This document shows, in pieces, positions 28,016 to 37,101 of a stretch of 64,000 bases of DNA. Origin of the DNA: Nitrospina sp. LS_NOB. Its GTDB lineage: Bacteria; Nitrospinota; Nitrospinia; Nitrospinales; VA-1. The stretch's first letter is position 1. Every line of letters begins with the position of its first letter. The DNA lies in NCBI GenBank assembly GCA_001542995.1, contig LFLA01000018.1, positions 161,501 through 225,500 on the forward strand, written 5' to 3'. The notes beneath the pieces were generated by a model. It saw nothing but the letters and a program-made list of their open reading frames with translations. It was not told where the DNA came from and ran no database searches. The position numbers were made by a program, and so were the translations under genes.

Positions 28016-28366
28016 GTGAGTAACAAAAATAACAGTATAAATTATATTGAATTTCCTATGGTTAAAAATGCCGAAACAAAAAATTTCTATAATCAGGTAT
28101 TTGATTGGGAGTTTTCAGATTGGGGGCCAAAATACATCAGTTTTTCTGGAGCAAATATTGACGGTGGTTTTAATGGGGAAGGGGATGCCCAAGTATCGAG
28201 TGGGGGTGTTCTGGTTGTCCTATATGCCAACGACCTGAATCAAAAATTTGAAGAAGTGAAAAAGGCGGGAGGCGAAATCGTTAAACCCATCTTTGAATTT
28301 CCTGGAGGAAAAAGATTCCATTTTAGTGATCCCAATGGGAATGAGATTGCGGTATGGTCAGAATAA
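28016..28366 (+). CDS. VOC/glyoxalase-family protein
   Basis: 116 residues from GTG 28016 with AAAAGGG upstream. One vicinal-oxygen-chelate module: NYIEFPMVKNAETKNFYNQV at the start, FDWEFSDWGP, and FEFPGGKRFHFSDPNGNEIA at the end (metal-ligand Glu region). It is similar to the small PhnB/YdeN-like proteins whose substrates are mostly unknown. It lies 18 bases upstream of tag, so the two are probably cotranscribed. Confidence 0.85.
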   Translation: MSNKNNSINYIEFPMVKNAETKNFYNQVFDWEFSDWGPKYISFSGANIDGGFNGEGDAQVSSGGVLVVLYANDLNQKFEEVKKAGGEIVKPIFEFPGGKRFHFSDPNGNEIAVWSE

Positions 28367-28384
28367 TTCTTTAAGAGGTCAATT

Positions 28385-28963
28385 GTGATAATACGGTGTG
28401 CCTGGCTTGGTCATAATTCAAAACCCTCAGAGTTGGATATTACATATCATGATGAGGAATGGGGAGTTCCGGTTCATGATGACAGAACATTTTTTGAGTT
28501 CCTAATTTTAGAAGGCGCACAGGCAGGGCTTAGCTGGACGACGGTTCTTAAAAAACGCGATAATTATCGTAAGGCCTATGATAATTTTGAACCTAAAAAG
28601 GTCGCAAAATATAATGATTCTAATCAGCGGGAACTCTTGCAAAATGCAGGTATTGTTCGGAATCGTTTGAAAGTGGCGGCTTCAGTTACCAATGCCAAGG
28701 CATTTTTAGAAGTACAAAAAGAGTTTGGTAGTTTTAATAAATATATTTGGGGATTTGTCGACAATAAAACCATACAAAATAGCTGGAAATCGTTGAAAAA
28801 AATCCCCGCCACTACAAATGAATCAGATACGATGAGCAAGGATTTAAAAAAGCGCGGTTTCAAATTTGTGGGTTCCACCATCTGCTATGCCTTCATGCAG
28901 GCAACCGGCATGGTCAATGACCATACAACCACTTGCTTCAGATATAAAAGCTTGCATGGTTGA
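28385..28963 (+). CDS. tag: DNA-3-methyladenine glycosylase I
   Basis: 192 residues from GTG 28385. It removes 3-methyladenine from alkylated DNA. The N-terminal RCAWLG...YHDEEWG contributes zinc ligands Cys5 and a His, and the C-terminal GMVNDHTTTCF gives the other His and Cys. The helix-hairpin region EGAQAGLSWTTVLKKRDNYR is well conserved. The length equals the family norm. Confidence 0.95.
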   Translation: MIIRCAWLGHNSKPSELDITYHDEEWGVPVHDDRTFFEFLILEGAQAGLSWTTVLKKRDNYRKAYDNFEPKKVAKYNDSNQRELLQNAGIVRNRLKVAASVTNAKAFLEVQKEFGSFNKYIWGFVDNKTIQNSWKSLKKIPATTNESDTMSKDLKKRGFKFVGSTICYAFMQATGMVNDHTTTCFRYKSLHG

Positions 28964-29053
28964 ACTTCAAAGGATCCCCCCTATGTATGCTTCCCTATTT
29001 TTTTCTGCCTACGCCTTAAGAGCATTGTATTTAGTCCGCATGGGTGATTAGCT

Positions 29054-29662
29054 TTACACAAAAACCGTGTAAGGATAATCTTGGGATTCTTTAAGGGCCA
29101 TTTCTTCCCGTGTCGGGATTAGGCCATTGACGACACCAAACAGGCAGGGGCAGTCGTACACGGTTTTATCCTCCGATTTAAGCGAATTGAAATGCTCGGG
29201 GTCGATCAGGAATGATTGATTGAAGAAATAGTTGCTGACAAAATTGCCAAGATATACAGGCTTGCCCTTTAACTCAGGAAGGTGTGATGACTTCTCCTGC
29301 AAACTGTCATGGTTGTAGTCAAAAGAAAAGCGCACCAACACATCATACAAAAAACAAAAATGGTAAGTATTCATATGCTGCCAGCATGAAGCCTGGATTA
29401 ATCCGAGCCGCAATATTCTCAGGATCTCTTTAAGCGAGTGCAAAGAATTGATTCTTCCCGAGTGGGGATAAAACTGTTTGAAATCCTCTTTCCAGTACAT
29501 TTGGGGCTGGTGTTCAATGAATGACAGGACATCTTCTTCTTGATTTAATGCCACTTCAACAAAATGGCGGGGATCGAAACAGGAATTGTAGTCCGAGTCG
29601 GGGCAAGGAATCAGTTTGCCGGGGGACGAGGTGTCATAAATATTGTTTTTGAAAACGAGCAT
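29054..29662 (-). CDS. Unknown protein, paralogue of the gene at 30400-30999
   Basis: 202 residues, no signal peptide or membrane segment. It aligns end to end with the 199-residue protein encoded at 30400. Shared landmarks: MLVFKxNI at the start, MN-YH in the middle (NTYHFCFLYD / NAYHMTYLFD), LPEL-G, a YFF pair before FL-D-E-FN, and PCLFGV-N-LIP-EE--LK-S at the end. I recognise no family. It is rich in aromatic residues and His. No ribosome site is clear. It lies opposite in strand to the glutathione peroxidase between the paralogues. Confidence 0.65.
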   Translation of the reverse strand: MLVFKNNIYDTSSPGKLIPCPDSDYNSCFDPRHFVEVALNQEEDVLSFIEHQPQMYWKEDFKQFYPHSGRINSLHSLKEILRILRLGLIQASCWQHMNTYHFCFLYDVLVRFSFDYNHDSLQEKSSHLPELKGKPVYLGNFVSNYFFNQSFLIDPEHFNSLKSEDKTVYDCPCLFGVVNGLIPTREEMALKESQDYPYTVFV

Positions 29663-29794
29663 TTGACGAATTTGCTATTTGGTTTTTTCAGTAATCTGCT
29701 ATATTTTAAGGAGCCTTGTTTCTATGGCTCTCACCACCATATATTATACCTGAACTGCAGGACCCAATTCGGTTTCTAATCCCAAGTTTGGACT

Positions 29795-30376
29795 ATGAAC
29801 TTTTTAGATAAAAACATCTATGACTTTGAAGCTCGATCCATTGCCGGAGAGGTGTCCGGGCTTGGTAAATATCAGGGGAGGGTTTTGCTGATTGTCAATG
29901 TGGCCTCGGATTGTGGATTCACTCCTCAATATTCGGGGCTGCAAAAACTCTATGAGCAATATCGAGATCAGGGATTAAGTATTCTGGCTTTTCCTTCTAA
30001 TGACTTTGGCGCGCAGGAGCCCGGTTCCGACGAGGAGATCAAAAATTTTTGCCAGAAAAATTTTAACGTAACGTTTGATCTTTTCAGTAAGGTGCCTGTT
30101 CTGGGCCCGCCAAAACTTGATCTTTACCAATATCTATATAATTGTGACTTGAAGCATCAAGGCGGTGAGGGATTTCGGTCGCAAATATTTGGACTGGTAA
30201 AATGGGTGTTATACCGGTTAAAAGGAAAGTGGGTGCCAGAAAAAAATGAAGCGCAATGGAATTTTCATAAATTCCTAATTGGGAAAAATGGAATACCCGT
30301 GGCTAGTTTTTTGAGTGAGGTGACACCGGACTCCAGCCTTCTGATCCAGAAACTGGAAGAGGAGTTAGGGAAATAG
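29795..30376 (+). CDS. Glutathione peroxidase-family thiol peroxidase
   Basis: 193 residues. Peroxidatic Cys40 lies in NVASDCGFTPQY. The tetrad partners are Gln in FGAQEPG and Trp/Asn in QWNFHKFLI. The usual resolving-Cys motif FPCNQF reads FPSNDF, so the common resolving Cys is absent. A 20-residue stretch before the WNF motif is longer than in BtuE. There is no signal peptide. It probably reduces hydroperoxides using thioredoxin or another thiol. It is nested between two paralogous unknown genes on the other strand. Confidence 0.9.
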   Translation: MNFLDKNIYDFEARSIAGEVSGLGKYQGRVLLIVNVASDCGFTPQYSGLQKLYEQYRDQGLSILAFPSNDFGAQEPGSDEEIKNFCQKNFNVTFDLFSKVPVLGPPKLDLYQYLYNCDLKHQGGEGFRSQIFGLVKWVLYRLKGKWVPEKNEAQWNFHKFLIGKNGIPVASFLSEVTPDSSLLIQKLEEELGK

Positions 30377-30399
30377 CGCATTTCTTATCGGCATGGTTT

Positions 30400-30999
30400 T
30401 TATTCAGGGGAGTAGGGGGTTTGCAGGCTTTTTTTGAGCACAACTTCTTCTTCAGCAGGGATCAGCCTGTTGATCACCCCGAACAGGCAGGGATCGGTGA
30501 GTTTCAGGTCTTTCTTTTCTTCCGGCGGCATATTGTTGAATCGTTCGGCATCCATTAAAAATGCGGTCCCAAAAAAATAACTTTCCAGAAAATGATCAAA
30601 GTTAATAGCATCCCCGTGAAGCTCGGGAAATATTTCTTTCCTTTGCGCCGGTTCCGAGTAGCTGTAGTCCTCAAAAGTACCATGCAGACTGTCGAACAAA
30701 TATGTCATATGATATGCATTCATGGAGTACCACTGGTTTTTGTCGATCAATCCTTCCAGGAGCGACCGGGAGAAACTGTTGATCAGCGAAATGGAACCAA
30801 ATCTGGATACATGAGGGAATAAAGTCTTGAAACGATCCTGACCTTCCGCTTGAGGAAGCTGTTGTAGTCCGTAAAAGATTTCTCGGTCGGTGGTCAGCGA
30901 CCTGAAAATAAAAGCAAAAGGATCCAGGTTTTGCTGGGCCTCATTTTCAGGATGATGGGAGTGAGAGGTGTTGTGGATATTTTTTTTAAATACCAGCAT
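30400..30999 (-). CDS. Unknown protein, paralogue of the gene at 29054-29662
   Basis: 199 residues. It has the same architecture and landmarks as the protein at 29054 (MLVFKKNI, NAYHMTYLFD, FPELHG, ESYFFGTAFLMDAERFN, PCLFGVINRLIPAEEE). Divergence is strongest at residues 12-60, where this copy is His/Asn-rich. AAGG lies 13 bases before the start. Function is unknown. The retained Tyr-His and Phe-rich motifs suggest a shared fold rather than drift. Confidence 0.65.
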   Translation of the reverse strand: MLVFKKNIHNTSHSHHPENEAQQNLDPFAFIFRSLTTDREIFYGLQQLPQAEGQDRFKTLFPHVSRFGSISLINSFSRSLLEGLIDKNQWYSMNAYHMTYLFDSLHGTFEDYSYSEPAQRKEIFPELHGDAINFDHFLESYFFGTAFLMDAERFNNMPPEEKKDLKLTDPCLFGVINRLIPAEEEVVLKKSLQTPYSPE

Positions 31000-31082
31000 G
31001 GACAGGCCTTATAAAAGCAACTTGCAAAAAAGCAGCAAGTCCTTGCAAGGTTATCACGAAAAAACAGCTTTAGGATTCCAGT

Positions 31083-32444
31083 ATGTTAGACAGTGAAGAT
31101 TCTTTATGGAATGAGTTGGGCAAATTACTTGAAAGTTCCCAATTAAGCAATTATTGGGAGATGATCACCCAGTTCCGCCATGGACCGTCTAAGGTTCAGG
31201 ACTGGAGTTCCATAATGACCCCCGACTCCAGCAACCTGTTGGATTTTTCCAGTCTGCCACCTCCGAAACATTCCCAGATCGCACGCCAATTATCAAAGCT
31301 TGTTGTGGGCAAGCTCAATGGTGGCATGGGTACCAGCATGGGCTGTGTGGGGCCAAAGTCTCTGGTTGAGGTGCGGGACAATAAATCCTTTCTGGATTTG
31401 ATATTAGAACAAATCGAGAGCCTGAATCGGGAATGGGATCAAAAAATCCCTCTCCTCTTGATGAACAGTTTCTACACGCATGAGAAAACCCAGGCCCATT
31501 TGAATGCCTTGAAGTTCTCTTCAGAAATAATAGGTTTTCAACAAAGCAAATTCCCTCGCCTGCATTTAGAGGGCCTGAGTCCGCTCACCCCTGATAAGTG
31601 GGGGGATCAGGCATACTATCCTCCCGGGCATGGAGATTTTTATCAATGTGTCTGGCAACAGGGAATTTTACAAAAGCTGATAGATGCGGGCAGGGAAATT
31701 CTTTTTATTTCCAATGCCGATAACCTTGGCGCGGTTGTGGACCCTGTCATCCTGAATTATATGGATGAATTCAACATCCCTTTCTTAATGGAAATGGCAG
31801 CTAAAACCCCAGCGGATGTTAAGGGGGGTACTCTTTACCAGCAGAATGGAAAGCTCAAGCTGTTGGAGATTGCCCGCGTTCCCGATGATAAGGTCGATGA
31901 GTTTTGTGACCAGAAAAAATTCAAGGTTTTCAATACCAATAATATCTGGATAAACCTGGTGGCTCTGAACAACAGGCTAAAAAAAGGCTCTCTGGAATTA
32001 AGTGTGATGGTGAACCGGAAAAATGTTGAAGAAAATCCTGTAGTTCAACTTGAAACGGCTATCGGTTCGGGTTTGGAATGCTTCGAGGGGGCGGTAGGCC
32101 TCACTGTTTCGCGTGAGCGTTTTTTGCCGGTTAAAAAGACGGATGATTTGCTGTTGGTCCGCTCCAACCTTTTTAGCTTGAGCAATGGAAAGTTAATTAG
32201 AGACCGAAAGTCCCATCCATTACCCTTAATAGAGCTGGGGGACTTCCTGCAAGATATAGAAAATTTTCAAAACGCTTTTTCCATCATTCCGGACCTTGTA
32301 GATTTGAAGGAACTGAAGATAGATGGCGATGTTCGATTTGAAGGAGCGGCTTGCCTCAAAGGCAAGGTTCATTTGCAAGGATTGAAAAAGACTTTAGTCC
32401 TACTTTCAGGAGTGGTGCTTACCGATGAAAGCCGACAAGGTTGA
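31083..32444 (+). CDS. UTP--glucose-1-phosphate uridylyltransferase, UDPGP (eukaryote-type) family
   Basis: 453 residues. It converts UTP and glucose-1-phosphate to UDP-glucose for glycan and envelope synthesis. The nucleotide-binding loop KLNGGMGTSMGCVGPKS is the UDPGP hallmark, followed by LLMNSFYTHEKT, PPGHGDFYQ, ISNADNLGAVVD and a C-terminal left-handed beta-helix region. This family is unlike bacterial GalU, and occurs in eukaryotes and scattered bacteria. AGGA precedes the ATG. The gene stands alone, with a 431-base gap after it. Confidence 0.92.
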   Translation: MLDSEDSLWNELGKLLESSQLSNYWEMITQFRHGPSKVQDWSSIMTPDSSNLLDFSSLPPPKHSQIARQLSKLVVGKLNGGMGTSMGCVGPKSLVEVRDNKSFLDLILEQIESLNREWDQKIPLLLMNSFYTHEKTQAHLNALKFSSEIIGFQQSKFPRLHLEGLSPLTPDKWGDQAYYPPGHGDFYQCVWQQGILQKLIDAGREILFISNADNLGAVVDPVILNYMDEFNIPFLMEMAAKTPADVKGGTLYQQNGKLKLLEIARVPDDKVDEFCDQKKFKVFNTNNIWINLVALNNRLKKGSLELSVMVNRKNVEENPVVQLETAIGSGLECFEGAVGLTVSRERFLPVKKTDDLLLVRSNLFSLSNGKLIRDRKSHPLPLIELGDFLQDIENFQNAFSIIPDLVDLKELKIDGDVRFEGAACLKGKVHLQGLKKTLVLLSGVVLTDESRQG

Positions 32445-32624
32445 TGGACGGTGCCGGAGATACGTGCCGCAATATCAGGTTAATACCCCAATCAATTATA
32501 GGATAAACACTTAATATGTGATCGGATGTTATGAGGCTCTGCCCTTGGTTGCTTGCGGGCATTCAGGGCTAGTTATATAACTTATTGTAAATAAAGCGGT
32601 TTAATCCAGCACTGGAAATAAACG

Positions 32625-32652
32625 TTGACATGTTTTAGCGCATAAGTATACT
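32625..32652 (+). promoter_or_regulatory. Sigma-70 type promoter
   Basis: TTGACA (32625-32630), 16-base spacer, TATACT (32647-32652). The -35 box is consensus and the -10 box is one base off. A start near 32659 would give a 5' leader of roughly 215 bases before the ATG at 32876. Confidence 0.7.
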
Positions 32653-32680
32653 TTGTCTAAATCCGAGACCGGGCTTATTA

Positions 32681-32700
32681 AAGTAGGATATTTCCTACTT
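32681..32700 (+). promoter_or_regulatory. Perfect leader hairpin
   Basis: AAGTAGGA-TATT-TCCTACTT is an 8-bp perfect stem with a 4-base loop, about 22 bases after the predicted transcript start. There is no T tract, so it is not a terminator. It may stabilise the mRNA 5' end, bind a protein, or be a DNA operator at the promoter. Confidence 0.5.
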
Positions 32701-32875
32701 GTCAGTTTTGGGAAAAGCGCCGAAAACCACTCCAGTCGTTAGGAGCTCAGGTGCTGAAATGTTCTTTGAGAAATTTCTTTTAGTTCTAATGGGAGGGGGC
32801 TAATTCCTTGGAATTTGCCTCGTTTAGAATATTAGTAGGTGAACGTTTGTTAACTAGGGTAAGGGAGAATTTATC

Positions 32876-33304
32876 ATGAAAAAACTCGCTATTGTTTTAG
32901 TTGTAACCATTGCGTCTTTCTGTCTCGCCAGTTCTGCATTTGCAGGAATGTTGTCGGCGGGCGCGATGACTAAATGCACCGACGCTAAATCCATCAAAAT
33001 TGAAGCTGGGGGTGGCGGAGCTGAAGATCGGGGTGAAGCAAATGCTTCGGTCTGGTTTTCTTCAACTCATATCACGAGTGCTATAAGCTTGGCCCCGAAT
33101 GCGAATATGGGTTTTCCCACGAACGGTGGTGGAGCTGCAGGTAATTCCTCAGTGAAAATGGGCAGCAAGCATTCCATGGGGAAAAAATCTGTGACATTGG
33201 TTAGGCAAAATAACTTCAGCCGTGGCGATTCCATTTCAGACATCAATGGCGAAGTTAGAATCACCAATAATGGTACAACCGATCTTATTATAACCTGTGG
33301 TTAA
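32876..33304 (+). CDS. Small secreted protein, unknown family
   Basis: 142 residues with a clean signal peptide (cleavage after SSAFA, about residue 23). The mature protein is glycine/serine/asparagine-rich, with a GGGGAEDRGEA segment and repeated short polar strands, and has two cysteines, Cys34 and Cys141, that could close a disulfide across the whole chain. AAGGGAG precedes the ATG. A consensus promoter, a long leader and a strong terminator surround it, so it is probably a highly expressed single-gene unit. I recognise no family; a structural or adhesion role is only a guess. Confidence 0.8.
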   Translation: MKKLAIVLVVTIASFCLASSAFAGMLSAGAMTKCTDAKSIKIEAGGGGAEDRGEANASVWFSSTHITSAISLAPNANMGFPTNGGGAAGNSSVKMGSKHSMGKKSVTLVRQNNFSRGDSISDINGEVRITNNGTTDLIITCG

Positions 33305-33324
33305 TTCTTTCTAGTTTTATTACT

Positions 33325-33354
33325 AAGCCGGCCTGTTTACAGGCCGGCTTTTTT
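33325..33354 (+). terminator. Strong intrinsic terminator
   Basis: AAGCCGGCCTG-TTTA-CAGGCCGGCTT is an 11-bp perfect GC-rich stem followed by TTTT. It ends the secreted-protein transcript. The leading A-rich side is weaker, but it could also serve uppP from the other strand. Confidence 0.92.
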
Positions 33355-33367
33355 ATTGCCACTCTCC

Positions 33368-34174
33368 TCAGTAATAAAGCAGAATCCCGCCCGCGAGAAT
33401 CACCCTGTATATGATAAAGGGTAAAAGACCCACTCTCTCAACGATCTTGAGAAGAAGTTGAATAGCCAGCAAACCAACCAGAAAGCTTATCCCCATCCCA
33501 ATTACAAGATGGAGGTTGGAATAGGTTTGTTCTGCAACCGGGTGTGAAATAAACTGCATCAGCTTGTGCATGCCTGCTGCAAAAATAATTGGAGTTCCCA
33601 GGAGAAAAGAAAACCGGGTTGCTGAAGTGTGCGAGAGGTTGCTGAAGAGTCCCGCGGCGATGGTGATGCCAGACCGTGAGGTTCCCGGCAACAGGGCAAC
33701 GGCCTGGGCGCACCCGATAAATAAAATTTGCCGGAGGCTCAACCGGTTTAATTCTGTGTTGGGGTTGGAGCTTTTTGAGCCGTACCGGTCTGCCACCAGG
33801 AATATGAGGGACCAGAAAAAAAGATTGTACCCGACAAAAGTGGGGTTCCTCAAGTTGGCTTCAATCCATCCTCCGCCAAACAGTCCTATCAGCCCCGCCG
33901 GGAACGAAGCAATGATAATGCACCATGCAAGGTGGTGAGTCTCCGGAGAACCCTGGCGGTCAAACAATCCCTTGGCTAAATCTATTAGTTCTTTGCGGAA
34001 GAAGATTATGATTGCCAGAAGGGTGCCTAAATGCAAAATGGCATCGAGAGCAAGACCCTGATCTTCAAGATTGAAGATTAGAGGAGCCAATATTAGATGT
34101 CCGGAACTGGAGATAGGCAGAAACTCAGTGAGTCCCTGAATAATGCTCAATAAAATTATTTGAAAAAATTCCAT
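33368..34174 (-). CDS. uppP: Undecaprenyl-diphosphatase (bacitracin resistance protein)
   Basis: 268 residues from ATG 34174 (TTG 34180 would add two). It is a polytopic inner-membrane BacA/UppP protein. Catalytic motifs are QGLTEFLPISSSGHLIL near the N-terminus and PGTSRSGITIAAG in the middle. It recycles the undecaprenyl carrier for peptidoglycan and O-antigen synthesis. It is convergent with the secreted-protein gene and shares the terminator region. Confidence 0.95.
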   Translation of the reverse strand: MEFFQIILLSIIQGLTEFLPISSSGHLILAPLIFNLEDQGLALDAILHLGTLLAIIIFFRKELIDLAKGLFDRQGSPETHHLAWCIIIASFPAGLIGLFGGGWIEANLRNPTFVGYNLFFWSLIFLVADRYGSKSSNPNTELNRLSLRQILFIGCAQAVALLPGTSRSGITIAAGLFSNLSHTSATRFSFLLGTPIIFAAGMHKLMQFISHPVAEQTYSNLHLVIGMGISFLVGLLAIQLLLKIVERVGLLPFIIYRVILAGGILLYY

Positions 34175-34327
34175 GTGCAATTGGAGGAAGATGATCTGGC
34201 TAAGCCCGGAAGATCACCGGGAGTGGATTTTGTCCGCCATTCCCGGATCAATCTGGAAAGAAACCTGCAAGCGGGAACCAACGAGATGATTGTCGACCAT
34301 CTCAAGGGCAAATACTACTCTCTGTAA
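34160..34327 (+). CDS. Possible small protein or gene remnant of 55 codons
   Basis: An open frame runs from TTG 34160 (or GTG 34175) to TAA 34325. It overlaps the 5' end of uppP on the other strand by 15 bases. The predicted chain is basic and looks protein-like: LAKPGRSPGVDFVRHSRI, then NLERNLQAGTNEMIVDHLKG, ending YYSL. It could be the 3' end of a lost longer gene. No ribosome site is evident for TTG, and I recognise no family. Confidence 0.35.
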   Translation: MKKFHVQLEEDDLAKPGRSPGVDFVRHSRINLERNLQAGTNEMIVDHLKGKYYSL

Positions 34328-34618
34328 AAGGCCAGAATCAAGAAAAAAGAATCAATGGATTCTTCGGTGGGGGAAAGCGGCTTCCCCCTCAAGGCTTTAG
34401 GTTTGCCGGGTTTTGCAAATTATGTTATGTTACGCGGGCATTCGGCCGGATTCCCTTGGAAATTAACAGGTTGCCTCCTGACAAACCCTGACTGACCAGG
34501 ATTTTTTTGCGGTTTGGCCTGTCTTATTTAAGGGCACCCTTAATGTTTAAGATTCCTATTCCCGGTTATCAATCATCGGGACGTGATCGGCCACTGCCAC
34601 CAATAACATTTTGAAGCC
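34328..34618. other. Intergenic stretch with no clear gene
   Basis: It holds an inverted pair around GAATC near 34350 (GAATCAATGGATTC) and a GGGGGAAAGCGGCTTCCCCC hairpin near 34370-34389 (stem GGGGGAAG-like, no T tract). The promoter of the aminotransferase operon should lie here, but no box pair stands out. Confidence 0.3.
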
Positions 34619-35785
34619 ATGAGAGAATTTTCCAGAATTCAGCGCCTTCCTCCCTATGTTTTGGGGATCGTCAACGAGCTCAAGTATGATGCCCGTCGAC
34701 GCGGGGAAGATATTATCGACTTTGGCTTGGGAAATCCTGATATGCCGACCCCCAAGCATATTGTGGATAAATTAATAGAAGCTGCGAACAAGGAAGGCAA
34801 TCACCGCTATTCCGTATCCAAGGGCATATATAAGCTCCGTCTCGCTATCACCGACTGGTACAAACGTAACCATGGTGTGGACCTGGATCCGGATTCTGAA
34901 GCCATTGCAACGATTGGCTCGAAAGAAGGTATTGCTCACCTGGCACTGGCGATCACCACTCCGGGTGATTCGGTTCTGGTGCCAACGCCGACTTATCCCA
35001 TTCATACTTACGCGTTCATTTTGGCGAACGGTGATGTCATTCATGTGCCGCTTAGCGCCGAGATAAATTTTTTTGATGCTCTGCTCGACGCCTTCAAGAG
35101 CAATTGGCCCAGACCGAAGGTGATGGTCATCAATTTCCCGCATAACCCCACGACCCAGGTGGTGGGTGTAGATTTTTTTGAGAAGGTGGTGGACTTTGCC
35201 AAAGAACATGACCTGATTGTGATCCACGACTTTGCTTATGGGGACATTGTTTTTGACGGTTATCGGGCTCCCAGCTTTATGCAAGTTAAAGGAGCAAAAG
35301 AGGTGGGAATAGAGTTTTTTAGTTTGTCAAAAAGTTATAATATGCCTGGGTGGCGGGTTGGTTTTGCGGTAGGAAATGCTGAAATTATTCATGCCCTGGC
35401 GCGTATCAAAAGTTATCAGGATTATGGCATGTTTCAGCCGATCCAGATCGCGGCCACGGTGGCTCTGAATGGTCCGCGTGACTGTGTAGAAGAAATTCGG
35501 GAAAGGTACCGAAGCCGACGAGATGTCTTGTGCGAATCGTTGAATCGAATTGGCTGGGAAGTGACACCGCCGAAAGCAACGATGATGGTCTGGGCAGAAA
35601 TTCCGGATCGTTTCAAGAAAATGGGATCCTTGGAGTTTTCCAAGATGTTGCTGGAAAAAGCCAAGGTGGCGGTTGCACCTGGCATCGGATTTGGAGAGGG
35701 TGGTGACCATTTTGTACGTTTTTCGCTGGTCGAAAACGAACACAGGATCAGGCAGGCCGTCCGGGGAATTAAAGAGATTTTTTAA
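34619..35785 (+). CDS. PLP-dependent class I/II aminotransferase, AlaC-like (alanine/aspartate type)
   Basis: 388 residues. [36 protein letters not shown] and the PLP-lysine motif [12 protein letters not shown] identify the AlaC/AspC-like branch. It transfers amino groups between 2-oxo acids and alanine, glutamate or aspartate. It lies 9 bases before hom, and a transaminase next to hom and thrC fits aspartate supply for threonine. AlaC-hom pairing is seen in several proteobacteria, but the substrate is not fixed by sequence. Confidence 0.88.
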   Translation: MREFSRIQRLPPYVLGIVNELKYDARRRGEDIIDFGLGNPDMPTPKHIVDKLIEAANKEGNHRYSVSKGIYKLRLAITDWYKRNHGVDLDPDSEAIATIGSKEGIAHLALAITTPGDSVLVPTPTYPIHTYAFILANGDVIHVPLSAEINFFDALLDAFKSNWPRPKVMVINFPHNPTTQVVGVDFFEKVVDFAKEHDLIVIHDFAYGDIVFDGYRAPSFMQVKGAKEVGIEFFSLSKSYNMPGWRVGFAVGNAEIIHALARIKSYQDYGMFQPIQIAATVALNGPRDCVEEIRERYRSRRDVLCESLNRIGWEVTPPKATMMVWAEIPDRFKKMGSLEFSKMLLEKAKVAVAPGIGFGEGGDHFVRFSLVENEHRIRQAVRGIKEIF

Positions 35786-35794
35786 GGAAAGACG

Positions 35795-37099
35795 ATGAAA
35801 ACGGTAAAGGTGGGCATGATCGGTTTTGGCACCATAGGTGCCGGCGTGGCTAAAATTCTCACGCAAAACAGTGAAATTATCAAGAAAAGGTTGGGAGCCG
35901 GGGTGGAGCTGGTTAAAGTCGCGGATCTGGATATCACCACAGACCGAGGTGTCAAACTGGCCTCCGATGTGTTGACGACTTCTGCCGATGAAGTGATCAA
36001 TCACCCTGACATTGATGTGGTCATCGAATTGATTGGCGGATACGAACCGGCCAAAAAATTTCTTCTCCAAGCCATTAGCCAGGGAAAACATGTGGTGACG
36101 GCCAACAAAGCTCTGCTGGCCAAACATGGAGACGAAATTTTTTCAGCGGTTACTGAAAAAGGCCTGTCGATTGGATTCGAAGCTTCTATAGGGGGGGCCA
36201 TTCCTATAATTCGGTCGATTCGGGAGGCGTTCGTCGCTAACCGTATTCAGACCATTGAAGGCATCGTCAATGGCACCGCAAATTATATTCTCAGTAAAAT
36301 GTCGGATGAGAATTGCGATTTCAATACCGCCTTGAAAGAAGCACAGGAAAAAGGTTTCGCTGAAGCGGACCCGACTTTTGATATTGAAGGCATCGATTCT
36401 GCCCACAAGATAGCGGTATTGACTCGTCTGGCTTATGGGACCCCTGTGTCGTTTGACGATATAACTGTTTCCGGTATTTCAGGCATCACCTCGGAAGACA
36501 TCGAATGCGCACGGGAGTTTGGTTACCGCATCAAACTGCTTGCCATATCCAAATACGATGGCGAGAAGATTGATATTCGTGTCCATCCAGCCATGATTCC
36601 AATTACGCACCCGATGGCCAATGTCAACGGAGTGTTAAACGCTATTCGTGTCTGTGATGATATGATGGATGAAAATGTACTGATTGGTCATGGGGCAGGT
36701 GCTCTGCCTACTGGCAGTGCGGTGGTGGGCGATGTCGTCGAAATTGCCCGCAACATCCTCTCAGGTGTGGGAGAAAGGTTACCTGTTGGGTCTTTCCAGA
36801 GTGAAGAGATCAAAAGCATTCCCCTCAAGGATATCAGTGAAATCGAGTCTGAATATTTTCTGCGTTTCAGTGTGGTGGATCATCCGGGCGTACTTTCAAA
36901 AATATCCGGGATACTGGGCAAACATTCTATCAGCATTGAGTCCATGATCCAGAGGGGACGGGGAGACCGTGGCAAAGGGGTGCCACTGGTGATGATGTGT
37001 CACAAAGCCAGTGAGAAAAATATTCAGTCTGCTTTAAAGGAAATAGAAGAACTGGATGTGGTGTGTGAAAAGTCTAACTTGATTCGTGTGGAAAGGTAA
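35795..37099 (+). CDS. hom: Homoserine dehydrogenase
   Basis: 434 residues. It reduces aspartate semialdehyde to homoserine. The NAD(P) fold reads [16 protein letters not shown]. The catalytic domain has [28 protein letters not shown] and the catalytic Lys region. The C-terminal ACT domain ([16 protein letters not shown], from about 350) allows threonine feedback. AAGGAAAGACG precedes the ATG. thrC follows 2 bases after its stop. Confidence 0.96.
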   Translation: MKTVKVGMIGFGTIGAGVAKILTQNSEIIKKRLGAGVELVKVADLDITTDRGVKLASDVLTTSADEVINHPDIDVVIELIGGYEPAKKFLLQAISQGKHVVTANKALLAKHGDEIFSAVTEKGLSIGFEASIGGAIPIIRSIREAFVANRIQTIEGIVNGTANYILSKMSDENCDFNTALKEAQEKGFAEADPTFDIEGIDSAHKIAVLTRLAYGTPVSFDDITVSGISGITSEDIECAREFGYRIKLLAISKYDGEKIDIRVHPAMIPITHPMANVNGVLNAIRVCDDMMDENVLIGHGAGALPTGSAVVGDVVEIARNILSGVGERLPVGSFQSEEIKSIPLKDISEIESEYFLRFSVVDHPGVLSKISGILGKHSISIESMIQRGRGDRGKGVPLVMMCHKASEKNIQSALKEIEELDVVCEKSNLIRVER

Positions 37100-37101
37100 T
37101 A

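Larger units (their letters stand above)
32445..32875 (+). other. Gene-free stretch: promoter and long structured leader of the next gene
   Basis: No gene of ordinary size fits here. 32445-32620 holds short inverted pieces (GCCCT near 32539 with AGGGC near 32565; GTTATATAAC near 32574) that could be weak terminators of the UGPase gene. A sigma-70 promoter follows at 32625. The leader of about 215 bases contains a perfect hairpin (32681-32700) and a 14-codon open frame (ATG 32759 to TAA 32803; AGGAG at 32741). Confidence 0.5.
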
